DNA of 31,648 bases. It comes from CAYUHJ01 sp964444365. GTDB taxonomy: Bacteria > Planctomycetota > Planctomycetia > Gemmatales > Gemmataceae. The DNA is taken from NCBI GenBank assembly GCA_964444365.1, contig CAYUHJ010000052.1, positions 1 through 31,648 on the forward strand, read 5' to 3'. A model generated the notes under the pieces. That model worked only from the letters and a program-made list of their open reading frames with translations, did not search any database and was not told the origin of the DNA. The position numbers and the translations under genes were made by a program. Shown here piece after piece: positions 1-7,637 of this stretch; positions within the stretch are counted from its first letter, which is position 1; each line of letters begins with the position of its first letter.

Positions 1-1
1 C

Positions 2-898
2 AACGCGATTGACTGGCATCGCGAGCGCGTTCTGGAGCTCGTCGACGTCGAGCGTGTCCGCCGGCGTGCCTTTCACGTCTTGCTCGACACGAACGGCGGC
101 GCGGGGGGGCCGCTCGGCGCGTCGCTGCTCTCATCGCTAGGCGTCCACGTCGTCACGCTCGGCGGCGCGCCCGATGGGAACTTCGCGCATCCCCCGGAGC
201 CGCTGGCCGAGAATCTGACGAGCGTCCTGGCGCAGGTGCCCAACCATCGCACCGATGTTGGCTTCGTGCTCGATCCGGACGCCGATCGGCTCGCGATCAT
301 CGACGAGACGGGGCGCTACATCGGTGAGGAGCTGACGCTGGCGCTGGCTGTGATGTGCCGGCTGAAAGAGGCGAAGGGGCCGATCGTCATCAACATGTCG
401 AGCTCGCGCGTCACCGAGGACCTCGCCCAGCAGTTCGGCGTAGCGTGCAAGCGCGCCGCGGTCGGCGAGGCAAACGTCGTCGGCCTGATGCGCGAGACCG
501 ACGCGCTGCTCGGCGGCGAGGGGAACGGCGGCGTCATCGACCCGCGCGTCGGCTGGGTCCGCGACCCGTTCATCGGCATGGCCCTGATCCTGAGCCTGAT
601 GGCCGAGGAGAACCGGCCGTTGAGCGAGATCGCCGCCGGGCTGCCGCGGTACGCGATGCTCAAGACGAAGTTCGCGGTGCCGGCGGGGAAGTTGCCGGCC
701 GCCCTGATGGCCCTCCGGGCGAAGTGGCCCGAAGCGACGGTCGACACGACGGACGGGCTGCGGCTCGACGGTTCGGACTGGTGGCTGCACGTCCGCCCGA
801 GCAACACGGAGCCGGTCGTCCGGGTCATCGCGGAATCCCCGACCGAAGACCGCACCCGCCAGCTGTGCGACGAGGCGGCGGCGGTCGTCAACGGTTAA
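2..898 (+). CDS. glmM: Phosphohexomutase C-terminal part, probably phosphoglucosamine mutase (5' end outside window)
   Basis: The reading frame is open from the left edge to a TAA at 896-898, so the gene begins upstream and lacks its N-terminal domain, including the active-site phosphoserine. The visible part holds the later landmarks of the alpha-D-phosphohexomutase family in order: the metal-binding loop DPDADR, the sugar-binding loop GEGNGG, and the phosphate-binding loop RPSNTEP near the C terminus. The enzyme moves phosphate between the C6 and C1 positions of a hexose phosphate. The GEGNGG form of the sugar loop is, from memory, typical of GlmM-like rather than classical phosphoglucomutase members, which would place it in UDP-GlcNAc synthesis for peptidoglycan and lipid A. 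Phosphomannomutase activity is an alternative. The family is certain; the substrate is inferred. Confidence 0.9.
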   Translation, partial: NAIDWHRERVLELVDVERVRRRAFHVLLDTNGGAGGPLGASLLSSLGVHVVTLGGAPDGNFAHPPEPLAENLTSVLAQVPNHRTDVGFVLDPDADRLAIIDETGRYIGEELTLALAVMCRLKEAKGPIVINMSSSRVTEDLAQQFGVACKRAAVGEANVVGLMRETDALLGGEGNGGVIDPRVGWVRDPFIGMALILSLMAEENRPLSEIAAGLPRYAMLKTKFAVPAGKLPAALMALRAKWPEATVDTTDGLRLDGSDWWLHVRPSNTEPVVRVIAESPTEDRTRQLCDEAAAVVNG

Positions 899-911
899 TC
901 ATTTTTTCCGT

Positions 912-971
912 GAGCCGCGGACGCCAGTCCGCGGGTGTCGTGCATGACCCGCGGACTGGCGTCCGCGGCTC
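912..971. repeat. Perfect 25-bp inverted repeat (palindromic dispersed-type element)
   Basis: The arms are 912-936 and 947-971 and are exact reverse complements, separated by a 10-base loop. The core of the arm is CCGCGGACGCCAGTCCGCGG, which is itself partly palindromic. The element fills the short gap between the phosphohexomutase stop and the sirtuin ribosome binding site. A perfect stem of this length points to a recently copied REP-like or MITE-like element. It could also end transcription, although no T-tract follows it. No second copy of this sequence was found in the window. Confidence 0.85.
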
Positions 972-995
972 GCTTTGTCGGATTGGAGTCGCCAT

Positions 996-1751
996 ATGTC
1001 CCCCATCGAACGCGCCGCAGACCTGTTGCGGTCCGCGAAGAAGGTCGCCGCCCTCACCGGAGCGGGCGTGTCCGCGGAGAGCGGCGTGCCCACGTTCCGC
1101 GCCTCGGACGGGCTCTGGGAAGGGCACCGCATCGAGGACGTGGCGACGCCGTCCGGGTGGAAGCGCGACCCGCGGCTGGTGTGGAAGTTCTACCACGCCC
1201 GCCGCACGAACGTGGCGACCGTGCAGCCCAACCCCGGCCACTTCGCCCTGGCGAAGCTCGAAGAGCACTTCGGCGACGGAAACTTCACCCTGGTCACGCA
1301 GAACGTCGACGGCCTGCACCGCGTCGCGGGCAGCCGGAACGTGCTCGAAGTCCACGGCAGCCTGCGGCGGACGCGGTGCCTGGGGTGCGGCGAAATCAAG
1401 GATCAGGGCTTGCGCGAAATGGACGGCGTCCCCGCGTGCGAGTCGTGTTCGGGGGTGTTGCGGCCGGACATCGTGTGGTTCCACGAGACGTTGCCGCCGG
1501 ATGTGTGGGCCGCCGCGGAAGCCGCCGCGTTCGACTGCGACGTGTTCCTGGTCGTGGGCACGTCGGCGGTCGTGTACCCCGCCGCGAGCCTGATCCCTCT
1601 GGCCAAAGGGGGCGGCGTGAAGCACCCGGCGGGCAAGGTGATCGAGTTCAACCTGACGGAAACCGACGCCAGCCGCCACGCGGACGTCGGCGTCTACGGC
1701 CCGAGCGGGGAGACGTTGCCGAAAGTGCTGGCGGAGATGAAACTGGCCTGA
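996..1751 (+). CDS. cobB: NAD-dependent protein deacylase, sirtuin (class III-like)
   Basis: This sirtuin removes acyl groups from lysine using NAD+. Numbered from the ATG at 996, it shows the NAD-binding motif GAGVSAESG (22-30) with PTFR, TQNVDGLH (101-108), the catalytic His120 in EVHG, a Cys4 zinc site (C128, C131, C148, C151), LRPDIVWFHE, and GTSAVVYPA (188-196). Tyr66 and Arg69 occur in the YxxR arrangement that in SIRT5/CobB-type sirtuins binds acidic acyl groups, so desuccinylase or demalonylase activity is plausible. The length of 251 residues is normal. The start is ATG 996 because GGAG at 985-988 is well placed; an in-frame TTG at 975 lies too close to the upstream palindrome. It stands directly behind the 912-971 inverted repeat. 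Confidence 0.95.
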   Translation: MSPIERAADLLRSAKKVAALTGAGVSAESGVPTFRASDGLWEGHRIEDVATPSGWKRDPRLVWKFYHARRTNVATVQPNPGHFALAKLEEHFGDGNFTLVTQNVDGLHRVAGSRNVLEVHGSLRRTRCLGCGEIKDQGLREMDGVPACESCSGVLRPDIVWFHETLPPDVWAAAEAAAFDCDVFLVVGTSAVVYPAASLIPLAKGGGVKHPAGKVIEFNLTETDASRHADVGVYGPSGETLPKVLAEMKLA

Positions 1752-1780
1752 CGAGGGAGACAACTCCGATGGCGCGGTGA

Positions 1781-2206
1781 TTGACGGTTCAACACTTCCT
1801 GGCGTGCGAAAACGTCCGTGTCATTTCACCGGTTCGCCCGTGGAACTGGTACAATCTGGATGGCGTCGGCCACCGGCACACCGTGGCGCTGTCGACGGAG
1901 CTTCCTTGTGTGATCCCGGTGATGAACTTGAATACCCGCTTCTATCACGGCCGAGGGTCTGTCGACTTCGAACTCCGCATCTGGGGGTTGAACGGACCAA
2001 ACGGGCGGGAGCTCATCGAGGTCTACGGGCCACAGACCGTTTTCTTTCGTCCGAACGAGCCGACTCGAGACTTCGTATTCCTGCTGAACCGAATCGCGAT
2101 CCCGTACCCCGGCCTCTATGCCGTCCGGCTTGCGTCGCTGCCCGGAGACCGCGGCCGCGGTGTCACACTCGCTACGGAATACTTTGAAGTGGTGAATGTA
2201 CCATGA
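1781..2206 (+). CDS. Uncharacterised protein of 141 residues (DUF6941-like)
   Basis: The function is unknown. The opening TVQHFLACENVRV and a beta-rich body with a segment VDFELRIWGLNG recall, from memory, the small DUF6941 family of uncharacterised bacterial proteins; this match is tentative. The protein has no signal peptide or membrane segment. The start is unusual. The best ribosome binding site (GAGGGAG at 1753-1759) is correctly spaced for ATG 1769, but that ATG is followed in frame by two codons and TGA (1778-1780), and TTG 1781 comes next. Translation therefore either reinitiates at TTG after a three-codon leader, or the gene carries a fresh nonsense codon near its start. Its stop overlaps the next gene by ATGA, so the genes are probably translated together. 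Confidence 0.7.
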   Translation: MTVQHFLACENVRVISPVRPWNWYNLDGVGHRHTVALSTELPCVIPVMNLNTRFYHGRGSVDFELRIWGLNGPNGRELIEVYGPQTVFFRPNEPTRDFVFLLNRIAIPYPGLYAVRLASLPGDRGRGVTLATEYFEVVNVP

Positions 2207-2466
2207 AGCAGCCCCGAAGATACCGTAACCCTCCCCCCGCGCCGTCGACCGGCCCTCTGCCGCCGCTGGAAGTGATCGATCTCTTTCCGCGACGCGAAGG
2301 CCGGCCACCGGTCGTGCGGGTTCTGACCCCAGACCCGGACGCCACCCGACAGGAACTCGAACTAGCCGCCGCGGCCGCCGAGGCGGTGCTCGGCCGGGAG
2401 GAATTGATCCGCCTGTTGCAAGCCATGATCTCCGCCCGTTCTGCACCGCCCGGTGACTCCGCATGA
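2203..2466 (+). CDS. Small uncharacterised protein of 87 residues
   Basis: A short basic and proline-rich N-terminal region is followed by a segment LPPLEVIDLFPRR and an alanine-rich helical C-terminal part ending in LIRLLQAMISAR. No known domain was recognised. The coding call rests on context: the ATG at 2203 overlaps the stop of the previous gene (ATGA), and its own stop at 2464-2466 overlaps the folD start at 2463 in the same way. Such paired 4-base overlaps are strong signs of a real gene within a translationally coupled operon. It could be a partner of the 141-residue protein before it. Confidence 0.7.
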   Translation: MKQPRRYRNPPPAPSTGPLPPLEVIDLFPRREGRPPVVRVLTPDPDATRQELELAAAAAEAVLGREELIRLLQAMISARSAPPGDSA

Positions 2467-3338
2467 CCGCCCAGAAGCTCGACGGAAAAGCCCTCGCCGC
2501 CCACATGCGGGCCGACATCGCGGAACGGGTCGCGGCCCGGGCCGCCCGCGGCAAGCGCCGGCCGGGGCTGGCGGCGGTCCTCGTCGGGGAGGACCCGGCG
2601 AGCCAGACCTACGTCCGCAACAAGCGGAAGGCGTGCGACGACGTCGGCATCGCGAGTTGGCTGCACACCCGCCCCGCGCAGGTCGCGCAGGCCGAACTGC
2701 TCGAACTCATCCGGGGACTGAACGCGGACCCGGAAGTCCACGGCATCCTCGTGCAGCTCCCGCTGCCGTCGCACATCGACGAGAAGGCCGTCATCGAGGC
2801 GATCGACGCGAACATCGACGTGGACGCCTTCCACCCGGAGAACGTCGGGCTGCTCGCCGCCGGACACCCGCGGTTCTACCCGTGTACCCCGCGCGGCGTC
2901 GTCGAGTTGCTCGTCCGGAACGGGTACGACCCGGCCGGAAAGGAAGTCGTGATCGTCGGCCGCAGCAACATCGTCGGCAAGCCGCTGGCGATGATGATGG
3001 TTCAGAAGCGGACGCTCGACAACCCGGCCGGCTGCGACGCGACCGTGACCGTCGCCCACACCCGCACCCCGGACCTGGCCGCCGTCTGCCGCCGGGCCGA
3101 CGTCGTCGTCGCCGCGGCAGGCAAGCCCCGGCTCATCACGGCGGACATGGTCAAGCCGGGGGCGGCGGTGATCGACGTGGGCACGAACCTGGAGAAGGGC
3201 AAGCTCGTCGGCGACGTGGACCCCGGCGTGTGGGAGGTGGCCGGGGCGATGTCACCGGTGCCGGGCGGCGTCGGGCCGATGACGATCACGCTCCTGCTGG
3301 AAAACACCCTCCATGCCGCCGAGTTGCTGGACGGCTGA
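2463..3338 (+). CDS. folD: Bifunctional methylenetetrahydrofolate dehydrogenase / methenyl-THF cyclohydrolase
   Basis: FolD interconverts 5,10-methylene-THF, 5,10-methenyl-THF and 10-formyl-THF using NADP+ in the cytoplasm, supplying one-carbon units for purines and fMet-tRNA. The 291-residue protein has the usual length. The catalytic pair Tyr50 and Lys54 is present in SQTYVRNKRKAC, followed by HGILVQLPLP (93-102), the nucleotide-binding segment IVGRSNIVGKPLAMM and the closing signature PVPGGVGPMT. One signature position differs: the usual DVDGFH reads DVDAFH at 119-124, an Ala in place of a Gly beside the folate pocket. The gene starts inside the stop of the preceding small gene. Confidence 0.97.
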   Translation: MTAQKLDGKALAAHMRADIAERVAARAARGKRRPGLAAVLVGEDPASQTYVRNKRKACDDVGIASWLHTRPAQVAQAELLELIRGLNADPEVHGILVQLPLPSHIDEKAVIEAIDANIDVDAFHPENVGLLAAGHPRFYPCTPRGVVELLVRNGYDPAGKEVVIVGRSNIVGKPLAMMMVQKRTLDNPAGCDATVTVAHTRTPDLAAVCRRADVVVAAAGKPRLITADMVKPGAAVIDVGTNLEKGKLVGDVDPGVWEVAGAMSPVPGGVGPMTITLLLENTLHAAELLDG

Positions 3339-3370
3339 CCGCCGCCGGTGCGGAGAATGACCCGACTCAC

Positions 3371-4321
3371 ATGGACGTCTGCATCGGGCTGGTCATCGGG
3401 TTCGTGATCGGGGCGTTGGTACTCAACGCCTTGACCGGCTACGCCATCCGCAAGTCGCCGTGCCCGACCTGCAAAGGGTCGGGCGTCCTTGTGCCTTCGG
3501 TGATGCCCGAGTTTCGCCAGAGCGTCGAATCGAAACGTCCCCGAGGCTCGCGCCGGCGAACGCCGACGCCTTCCCCGCCGCCGCCGGTTGAAGACTTGTT
3601 CGTCGGCTCCGCACCAGCCCCGTCGCCGTCAGGCACCGCGGAACACCCGCACCTGCCGAAGTTGCGGGCGTTTGTCCGGTTCGGGGTGGTCGCCGCTCGC
3701 GCCGACGGGCGAATCGCGGCCAGCGAGAAGAAGGCGATCCGCGAGTTCCTCACCGAGACGTTCGGCCACGACGCGGCCCTGCTGCGGCACGTCGACCCGC
3801 TGATGGAACGGGCCGAGAAAGACGCGGACGCGGAAGTCGACGTGTTCGCCGCGGTGCTCTCGGTCACGACGCAAGGCGAGCGGTTCACGGCCGTCCGGTT
3901 CGCCGAGCGGGTACTCGATTCCACGGGCAAGCGAACCGCGAAGAAGAAGCAGTTCCGCGAACGGGTGGTCGCATCGCTGCAGATCACCGAACCGGTTAGC
4001 CGCGAGGCGAAGCCGAGCGCGACGACTCCCTCCCCCACCAATGACCCCCGCACCCTCCTCGACATCGACCCCGGCACCGAGCTGTCCCCCGAACTGATCC
4101 GCCGCAATTACTCGCTGCTCTCCGATAAACTGGACGCCGGAAAGGCGACCGCGATGGGCACCGACTTCGCCCGCCTCGCTTCGGAGAAACGCGCCGCCCT
4201 CCGCACCGCCGCGGAAGCCCTCATCGCCCCGTTCGGGGTGCCGCTCGACCCGCCGGCCGCGCCCGCGCCGCCCGCCGACATTCGCCACAACCCGGACCTC
4301 GACGACATTTTTGGAGGCTGA
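3371..4321 (+). CDS. Membrane-anchored TerB-like protein with C-terminal helical (J-like) domain
   Basis: The product has 316 residues. Residues 3-22 form one membrane helix with GxxxG spacing, so the protein is probably anchored in the inner membrane with the rest in the cytoplasm. A CPTCKGSG motif (31-38) resembles half of a DnaJ-type zinc ribbon and is followed by a Pro/Ser-rich linker (55-92). Residues 95-205 resemble the TerB/TerB-like all-helical domain, with the hallmark VVAARADGRIAASEKKAI and many acidic residues. Residues 225-290 (TLLDIDPGTELSPELIRRNY and following) resemble the helical domain often seen at the C terminus of TerB proteins, reminiscent of a J domain but without HPD. 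The stop lies three bases before the brxL-like start, so the two are co-transcribed. TerB proteins are linked to tellurite, stress and phage-defence clusters; the exact role here is unknown. Confidence 0.8.
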   Translation: MDVCIGLVIGFVIGALVLNALTGYAIRKSPCPTCKGSGVLVPSVMPEFRQSVESKRPRGSRRRTPTPSPPPPVEDLFVGSAPAPSPSGTAEHPHLPKLRAFVRFGVVAARADGRIAASEKKAIREFLTETFGHDAALLRHVDPLMERAEKDADAEVDVFAAVLSVTTQGERFTAVRFAERVLDSTGKRTAKKKQFRERVVASLQITEPVSREAKPSATTPSPTNDPRTLLDIDPGTELSPELIRRNYSLLSDKLDAGKATAMGTDFARLASEKRAALRTAAEALIAPFGVPLDPPAAPAPPADIRHNPDLDDIFGG

Positions 4322-4324
4322 CCC

Positions 4325-6373
4325 GTGGCGCTCTTCGACGACCACCCGCTGACCCAGTCCGACAAGAAGGCCCACGGCGTCCTCGGCGAACACGTCGTCG
4401 TCAAGTCGCTGGCACAGGAAGCCGCGTTCCACCGGCTGCCGCGGTACGTCTCCGAATACCTCATCGCAAAGTACGTCAAGCCGGAGACGTGGAAGGACGA
4501 CCTCGCGAAGATCCGCACCCGCATCAAGGATCTTTTGCCCGACCTCGAACACCGCGAGTTACTGAAAGAAAAGCTGCTTTCCAGGGGGGAAGTCACACTC
4601 ATCGACGCGATCGAGGCACGGGTCGATCTCAAGGGCGGGCAGCGGTGGGCGCGGGTGCCGGCACTGAACGATTCCAAGGTGCGGGTCCCCGCGGCCGTCA
4701 CGGAAGCGAACCCCGGCCTGCTGCTCGGCGGGCTGTGGGGCACGGCGAAGGTGAGGTACGCCCCGGAAGAGAACGCCGACGCGCCGAACGAACTCGCCGC
4801 GTTCACGCCGTTTCAAGTGGGTCCGCCCGATGTTGGGGCGTTCAAGGCGGCTCGCGGCAAGTTCACGACCGACGAATGGGCCGCCCTGGTGCTGCAATCG
4901 GCCGGCTATTCCGCGGCCGCGTTCCCGGACCGCCGCACCCGGATGTTGCTGTTCGCGCGGATGGTCCCGCTCGTCGAACGGAACGTGAACCTCATCGAAC
5001 TCGGGCCGCGGCAAACGGGCAAGACGTTCCTGTTGCGGAACCTGTCTCCGCGTGTGTTCACCGTGTCCGGCGGGAAGACGACGCCCGCGAACCTGCTCGT
5101 GAACCTCGCCACGAAGCAGGTCGGCATCCTCGGCACGCGGAAGGTCGTGGTCTTCGACGAGATCGCACACACGACGTTCGGCGACGAGGACGAGACGATT
5201 TCCACGCTGAAGGACTACATGGAGAGCGGCCAGTTCAGCCGGGGGTCGCTGGCGTTCGCCGCGGACTGCGGGCTGGTGTTCGCCGGAAACCTCGACGTGG
5301 ACGGCACGCAGCCGCACCCGCGGTACGCGCACCTGCTCGAACCGCTGCCGCGGGAACTGATCGATTCCGCGTTCCAGGACCGGGTTCACGGCTACATCCC
5401 CGGCTGGGAAGTCCCCAAAATTTCGCCCGGCTCGCTCGCCACCGGCGTCGGGTTCGTCACCGATTACTTCGGCGAAGTGCTCGTGCGGCTGCGCGAAGAC
5501 AGCTTTGCCGACCGCATCCGCACGGTGCCGCTGCACGCGGGGTTGACCCGCCGCGACCAGACGGCCGTCGAACGCCTCGGTTCCGGGTTGATGAAGTTGC
5601 TCCACCCGGACGGCAACGCCACGCCCGCGGAACTGACGGACATCGTGAGCTTCGCCTGCGAACTGCGGCAGCGCGTCCACAACCAGTTGTGTGCGCTCGC
5701 GCCGGGCGAGTTCAAGCCGCGGTTGATCGCACCCGCATCCGTCGCTTCGCACGAAGCCGCGGACCTGAGGCCGCGGGAAATCGAAGGGGCGGCATCCGCC
5801 GCGAACGCCACGCCGACCGTGGGGGCCGTGACCGGGCTCGCGGTGCTGTCCAGCGGGGGACGCGAAGTCGGCGGCGACGTGATTCTGATCCAGGTGTCGG
5901 CCATCAACGGCCCCGCGAAGGTGGAGGTGACCGGCTCGCACGGCCCGGAACTGCGGGACTCGGTGCGGGCCGTCTACAACCTCGTTCGGGCCAACTTCCG
6001 CGAGTTCGGCGTGCCGGAATCGCGGCTCACCGGGCAGACGGTCGCCGTCCACCTCGTCAAGATCGCCGAGCCGAAGGAGGGGCCATCGGCCGGGCTCGCG
6101 TTCGCCGTGGGAATCGTGTCCGCCCTCGCAAACCGGCCGGTGAACCCCGGCTTCGCGTTCACCGGCGAAGTCGCGCTGCACGGCGACGTCGGGGCCGTCG
6201 GCGGGCTGTCGCACAAGATCGCGGCCGCGGTGCGGGCGGGGCGGACACACGTCGTCGTCCCGGCGGCGAACGCGAAGGACGTGGCCGCGTTGCCGGGCGA
6301 CCTCACCGCGAAGGTGCAGGTCCACGCGGTTTCGACCGCCGCGGAAGCGCTCGCCCTCGCGCTCGGGCCGTGA
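4325..6373 (+). CDS. brxL: BrxL-type AAA+ ATPase with Lon-like protease domain, outside a BREX locus
   Basis: The 682 residues match the length and order of BrxL, the phage-restriction factor of BREX systems. An N-terminal domain (about 1-170) precedes an AAA+ core with Walker A GPRQTGKT (227-234), Walker B VVVFDE (274-279), a sensor-like segment FAGNLD (319-324) and the strongly BrxL-like FQDRVHGYIPGWEVPK (350-365). The C-terminal domain (about 500-682) is Lon-like, with Ser588 in EGPSAG and Lys631 in GGLSHKIAAA. The 43-residue spacing equals that of the E. coli Lon dyad (S679, K722), so proteolysis is possible. Start is GTG 4325, with GGAGG at 4313-4317. No pglX, pglZ, brxC, brxA or brxB was seen in the window; its only close partner is the TerB-like gene upstream. 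Confidence 0.93.
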   Translation: MALFDDHPLTQSDKKAHGVLGEHVVVKSLAQEAAFHRLPRYVSEYLIAKYVKPETWKDDLAKIRTRIKDLLPDLEHRELLKEKLLSRGEVTLIDAIEARVDLKGGQRWARVPALNDSKVRVPAAVTEANPGLLLGGLWGTAKVRYAPEENADAPNELAAFTPFQVGPPDVGAFKAARGKFTTDEWAALVLQSAGYSAAAFPDRRTRMLLFARMVPLVERNVNLIELGPRQTGKTFLLRNLSPRVFTVSGGKTTPANLLVNLATKQVGILGTRKVVVFDEIAHTTFGDEDETISTLKDYMESGQFSRGSLAFAADCGLVFAGNLDVDGTQPHPRYAHLLEPLPRELIDSAFQDRVHGYIPGWEVPKISPGSLATGVGFVTDYFGEVLVRLREDSFADRIRTVPLHAGLTRRDQTAVERLGSGLMKLLHPDGNATPAELTDIVSFACELRQRVHNQLCALAPGEFKPRLIAPASVASHEAADLRPREIEGAASAANATPTVGAVTGLAVLSSGGREVGGDVILIQVSAINGPAKVEVTGSHGPELRDSVRAVYNLVRANFREFGVPESRLTGQTVAVHLVKIAEPKEGPSAGLAFAVGIVSALANRPVNPGFAFTGEVALHGDVGAVGGLSHKIAAAVRAGRTHVVVPAANAKDVAALPGDLTAKVQVHAVSTAAEALALALGP

Positions 6374-6464
6374 CCCGCCTGCCCCCGCCCGGCCGAGACG
6401 GAACCCGGCTGATGGGAACGAACACGATACTAATGTCAGAGCGACTGTTACAGGAGTTTCAGGA

Positions 6465-6839
6465 ATGCGTCGCACGCGGCTGACGATCATTCTTGCCTTG
6501 TTGCCTGCCGGTTTCGTCGCCTCCCAGCTTTGGCTGATATCGCAGCCTTTATCCCCAGAATTGGCTCTTGCGGCGATTCAACATCATGCAAAGACGACGT
6601 ACGGGCAAGGTTCGGAGATGTATCAAGATCTCGCCACCCATTCATCGACTATAGAAGAACGAATCTCTGATGGCCGAGTCGTACACATTTCCGGATCTTG
6701 CAGGATGGAGATTTCGTCCGGTGCGTTTGTCTACACGTCTCCTTCGCATCGCTACACAGTATATGGCATGATCTCCCGCCAAGGGCTGCTCAGGCGTTGG
6801 ACTGTTACACCGCACCTGATCATTTATCCGGATCGTTAA
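6465..6839 (+). CDS. Small exported or membrane-anchored orphan protein, low GC
   Basis: A basic start (MRRTRL) and a hydrophobic stretch (residues 7-27) make a signal peptide or N-terminal anchor. The remaining 95 or so residues look like a small beta-rich extracytoplasmic domain with a single visible Cys (SGSCRMEIS). No family was recognised. The start ATG 6465 has GGAG at 6453-6456 at good spacing. Base composition is clearly lower than its surroundings: 6541-6660 has 60 of 120 G+C by my count, against about 65% around it. This suggests recent acquisition or relaxed selection. It lies 91 bases after brxL on the same strand. Confidence 0.7.
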   Translation: MRRTRLTIILALLPAGFVASQLWLISQPLSPELALAAIQHHAKTTYGQGSEMYQDLATHSSTIEERISDGRVVHISGSCRMEISSGAFVYTSPSHRYTVYGMISRQGLLRRWTVTPHLIIYPDR

Positions 6840-6890
6840 CTTGCCATCCCCCGCAGTAGACACGCCGTGCGGCTGGGCTCGGACCGCGAA

Positions 6891-7637
6891 CTACGATTCT
6901 TGAGAGTGGTCGGCCTGACGGCCGTTCCGCCAGACCCGTGAGATCGCGGCCGCGAATTCACCGGGCCGCGCCACCGGCCAGGCGTGCCCGCCCTGCTCCG
7001 AGACGTACAGCCGAGCCTGCGGCATCGCGCGAACGAACTCCGCCGCGTGGCTCGGGCGAATCGTCCGGTCCCTGCTGCCCCACGCCACGAGGGTCGGCAC
7101 CCGCACCCGTGCGGCTTCCGCCCGCACGTCCAACGTCAGCGACTCCCGGACCCGTCGAAGGAACCCCCGCGGGGACTTCACGAACTGGCCGACCGTGTCC
7201 GGCCACCGCTCGGCGACGACGTCTCCTTCCCGGAACGAGTCGTGGGCCATGCCCGCCAGAGCGCGGGCCACCGGGTGCGGACCGCTCCCGATCGAGTCCA
7301 CGACGGCGAGGCCGCGGACCAGTTCCGGGTGGCGAGCGGCGACGAGGACTGCGACGGCCCCGGTGTACGAGTGGCCGACGACGACCGGGCGGGCGGGACC
7401 GAGGTCGGTGAGCAGCGTGGCGGTCCAGGCGGCGCATTCGTTCACCGTCCACCCATGCGTTTTGCGGATGTCCGGGTACTCGACGGTGAAGACTCGGAAG
7501 TGCCGGGCGAGGGCGGCCGCCGTGGGGCGGTAGGTTGCGCCGCGGGCGAGGGGGCTGGCGAGCAGGACGAGCGGTAGCCCGCTCCCGCCGACCGTCACCC
7601 ACCCGCCGTTGCGGCGAAACGCGATGGCCTCCCCCAT
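6891..7637 (-). CDS. Alpha/beta-hydrolase fold protein
   Basis: The 248 residues form a compact alpha/beta hydrolase with a complete triad: Ser90 in VVGHSYTGA, Asp190 in WGSRDRTI and His218 in EQGGHAWPV. The nucleophile elbow reads GHSYT instead of the usual GxSxG, so the second Gly is a Thr. The N-terminal strand WVTVGGSGLPLVLLASP contributes the oxyanion loop. Substrate cannot be told; relatives include esterases and lactonases. The start is taken as ATG 7637, giving an N terminus MGEAIAFRRNGGWV that leads straight into the fold; ATG 7685 is an in-frame alternative. The frame stays open further upstream but that stretch shows no hydrolase features. Confidence 0.9.
   Translation of the reverse strand: MGEAIAFRRNGGWVTVGGSGLPLVLLASPLARGATYRPTAAALARHFRVFTVEYPDIRKTHGWTVNECAAWTATLLTDLGPARPVVVGHSYTGAVAVLVAARHPELVRGLAVVDSIGSGPHPVARALAGMAHDSFREGDVVAERWPDTVGQFVKSPRGFLRRVRESLTLDVRAEAARVRVPTLVAWGSRDRTIRPSHAAEFVRAMPQARLYVSEQGGHAWPVARPGEFAAAISRVWRNGRQADHSQES

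Noticed and set aside
2453..3370. Possible extension of the TerB-like gene upstream through folD
   Set aside because: The frame is open but overlaps folD completely and reads as Arg/Pro-rich shadow. ATG 3371 begins a clean membrane helix.
3371..6373. A complete BREX system
   Set aside because: Only BrxL is present. None of the other BREX components was found on either side within the window.
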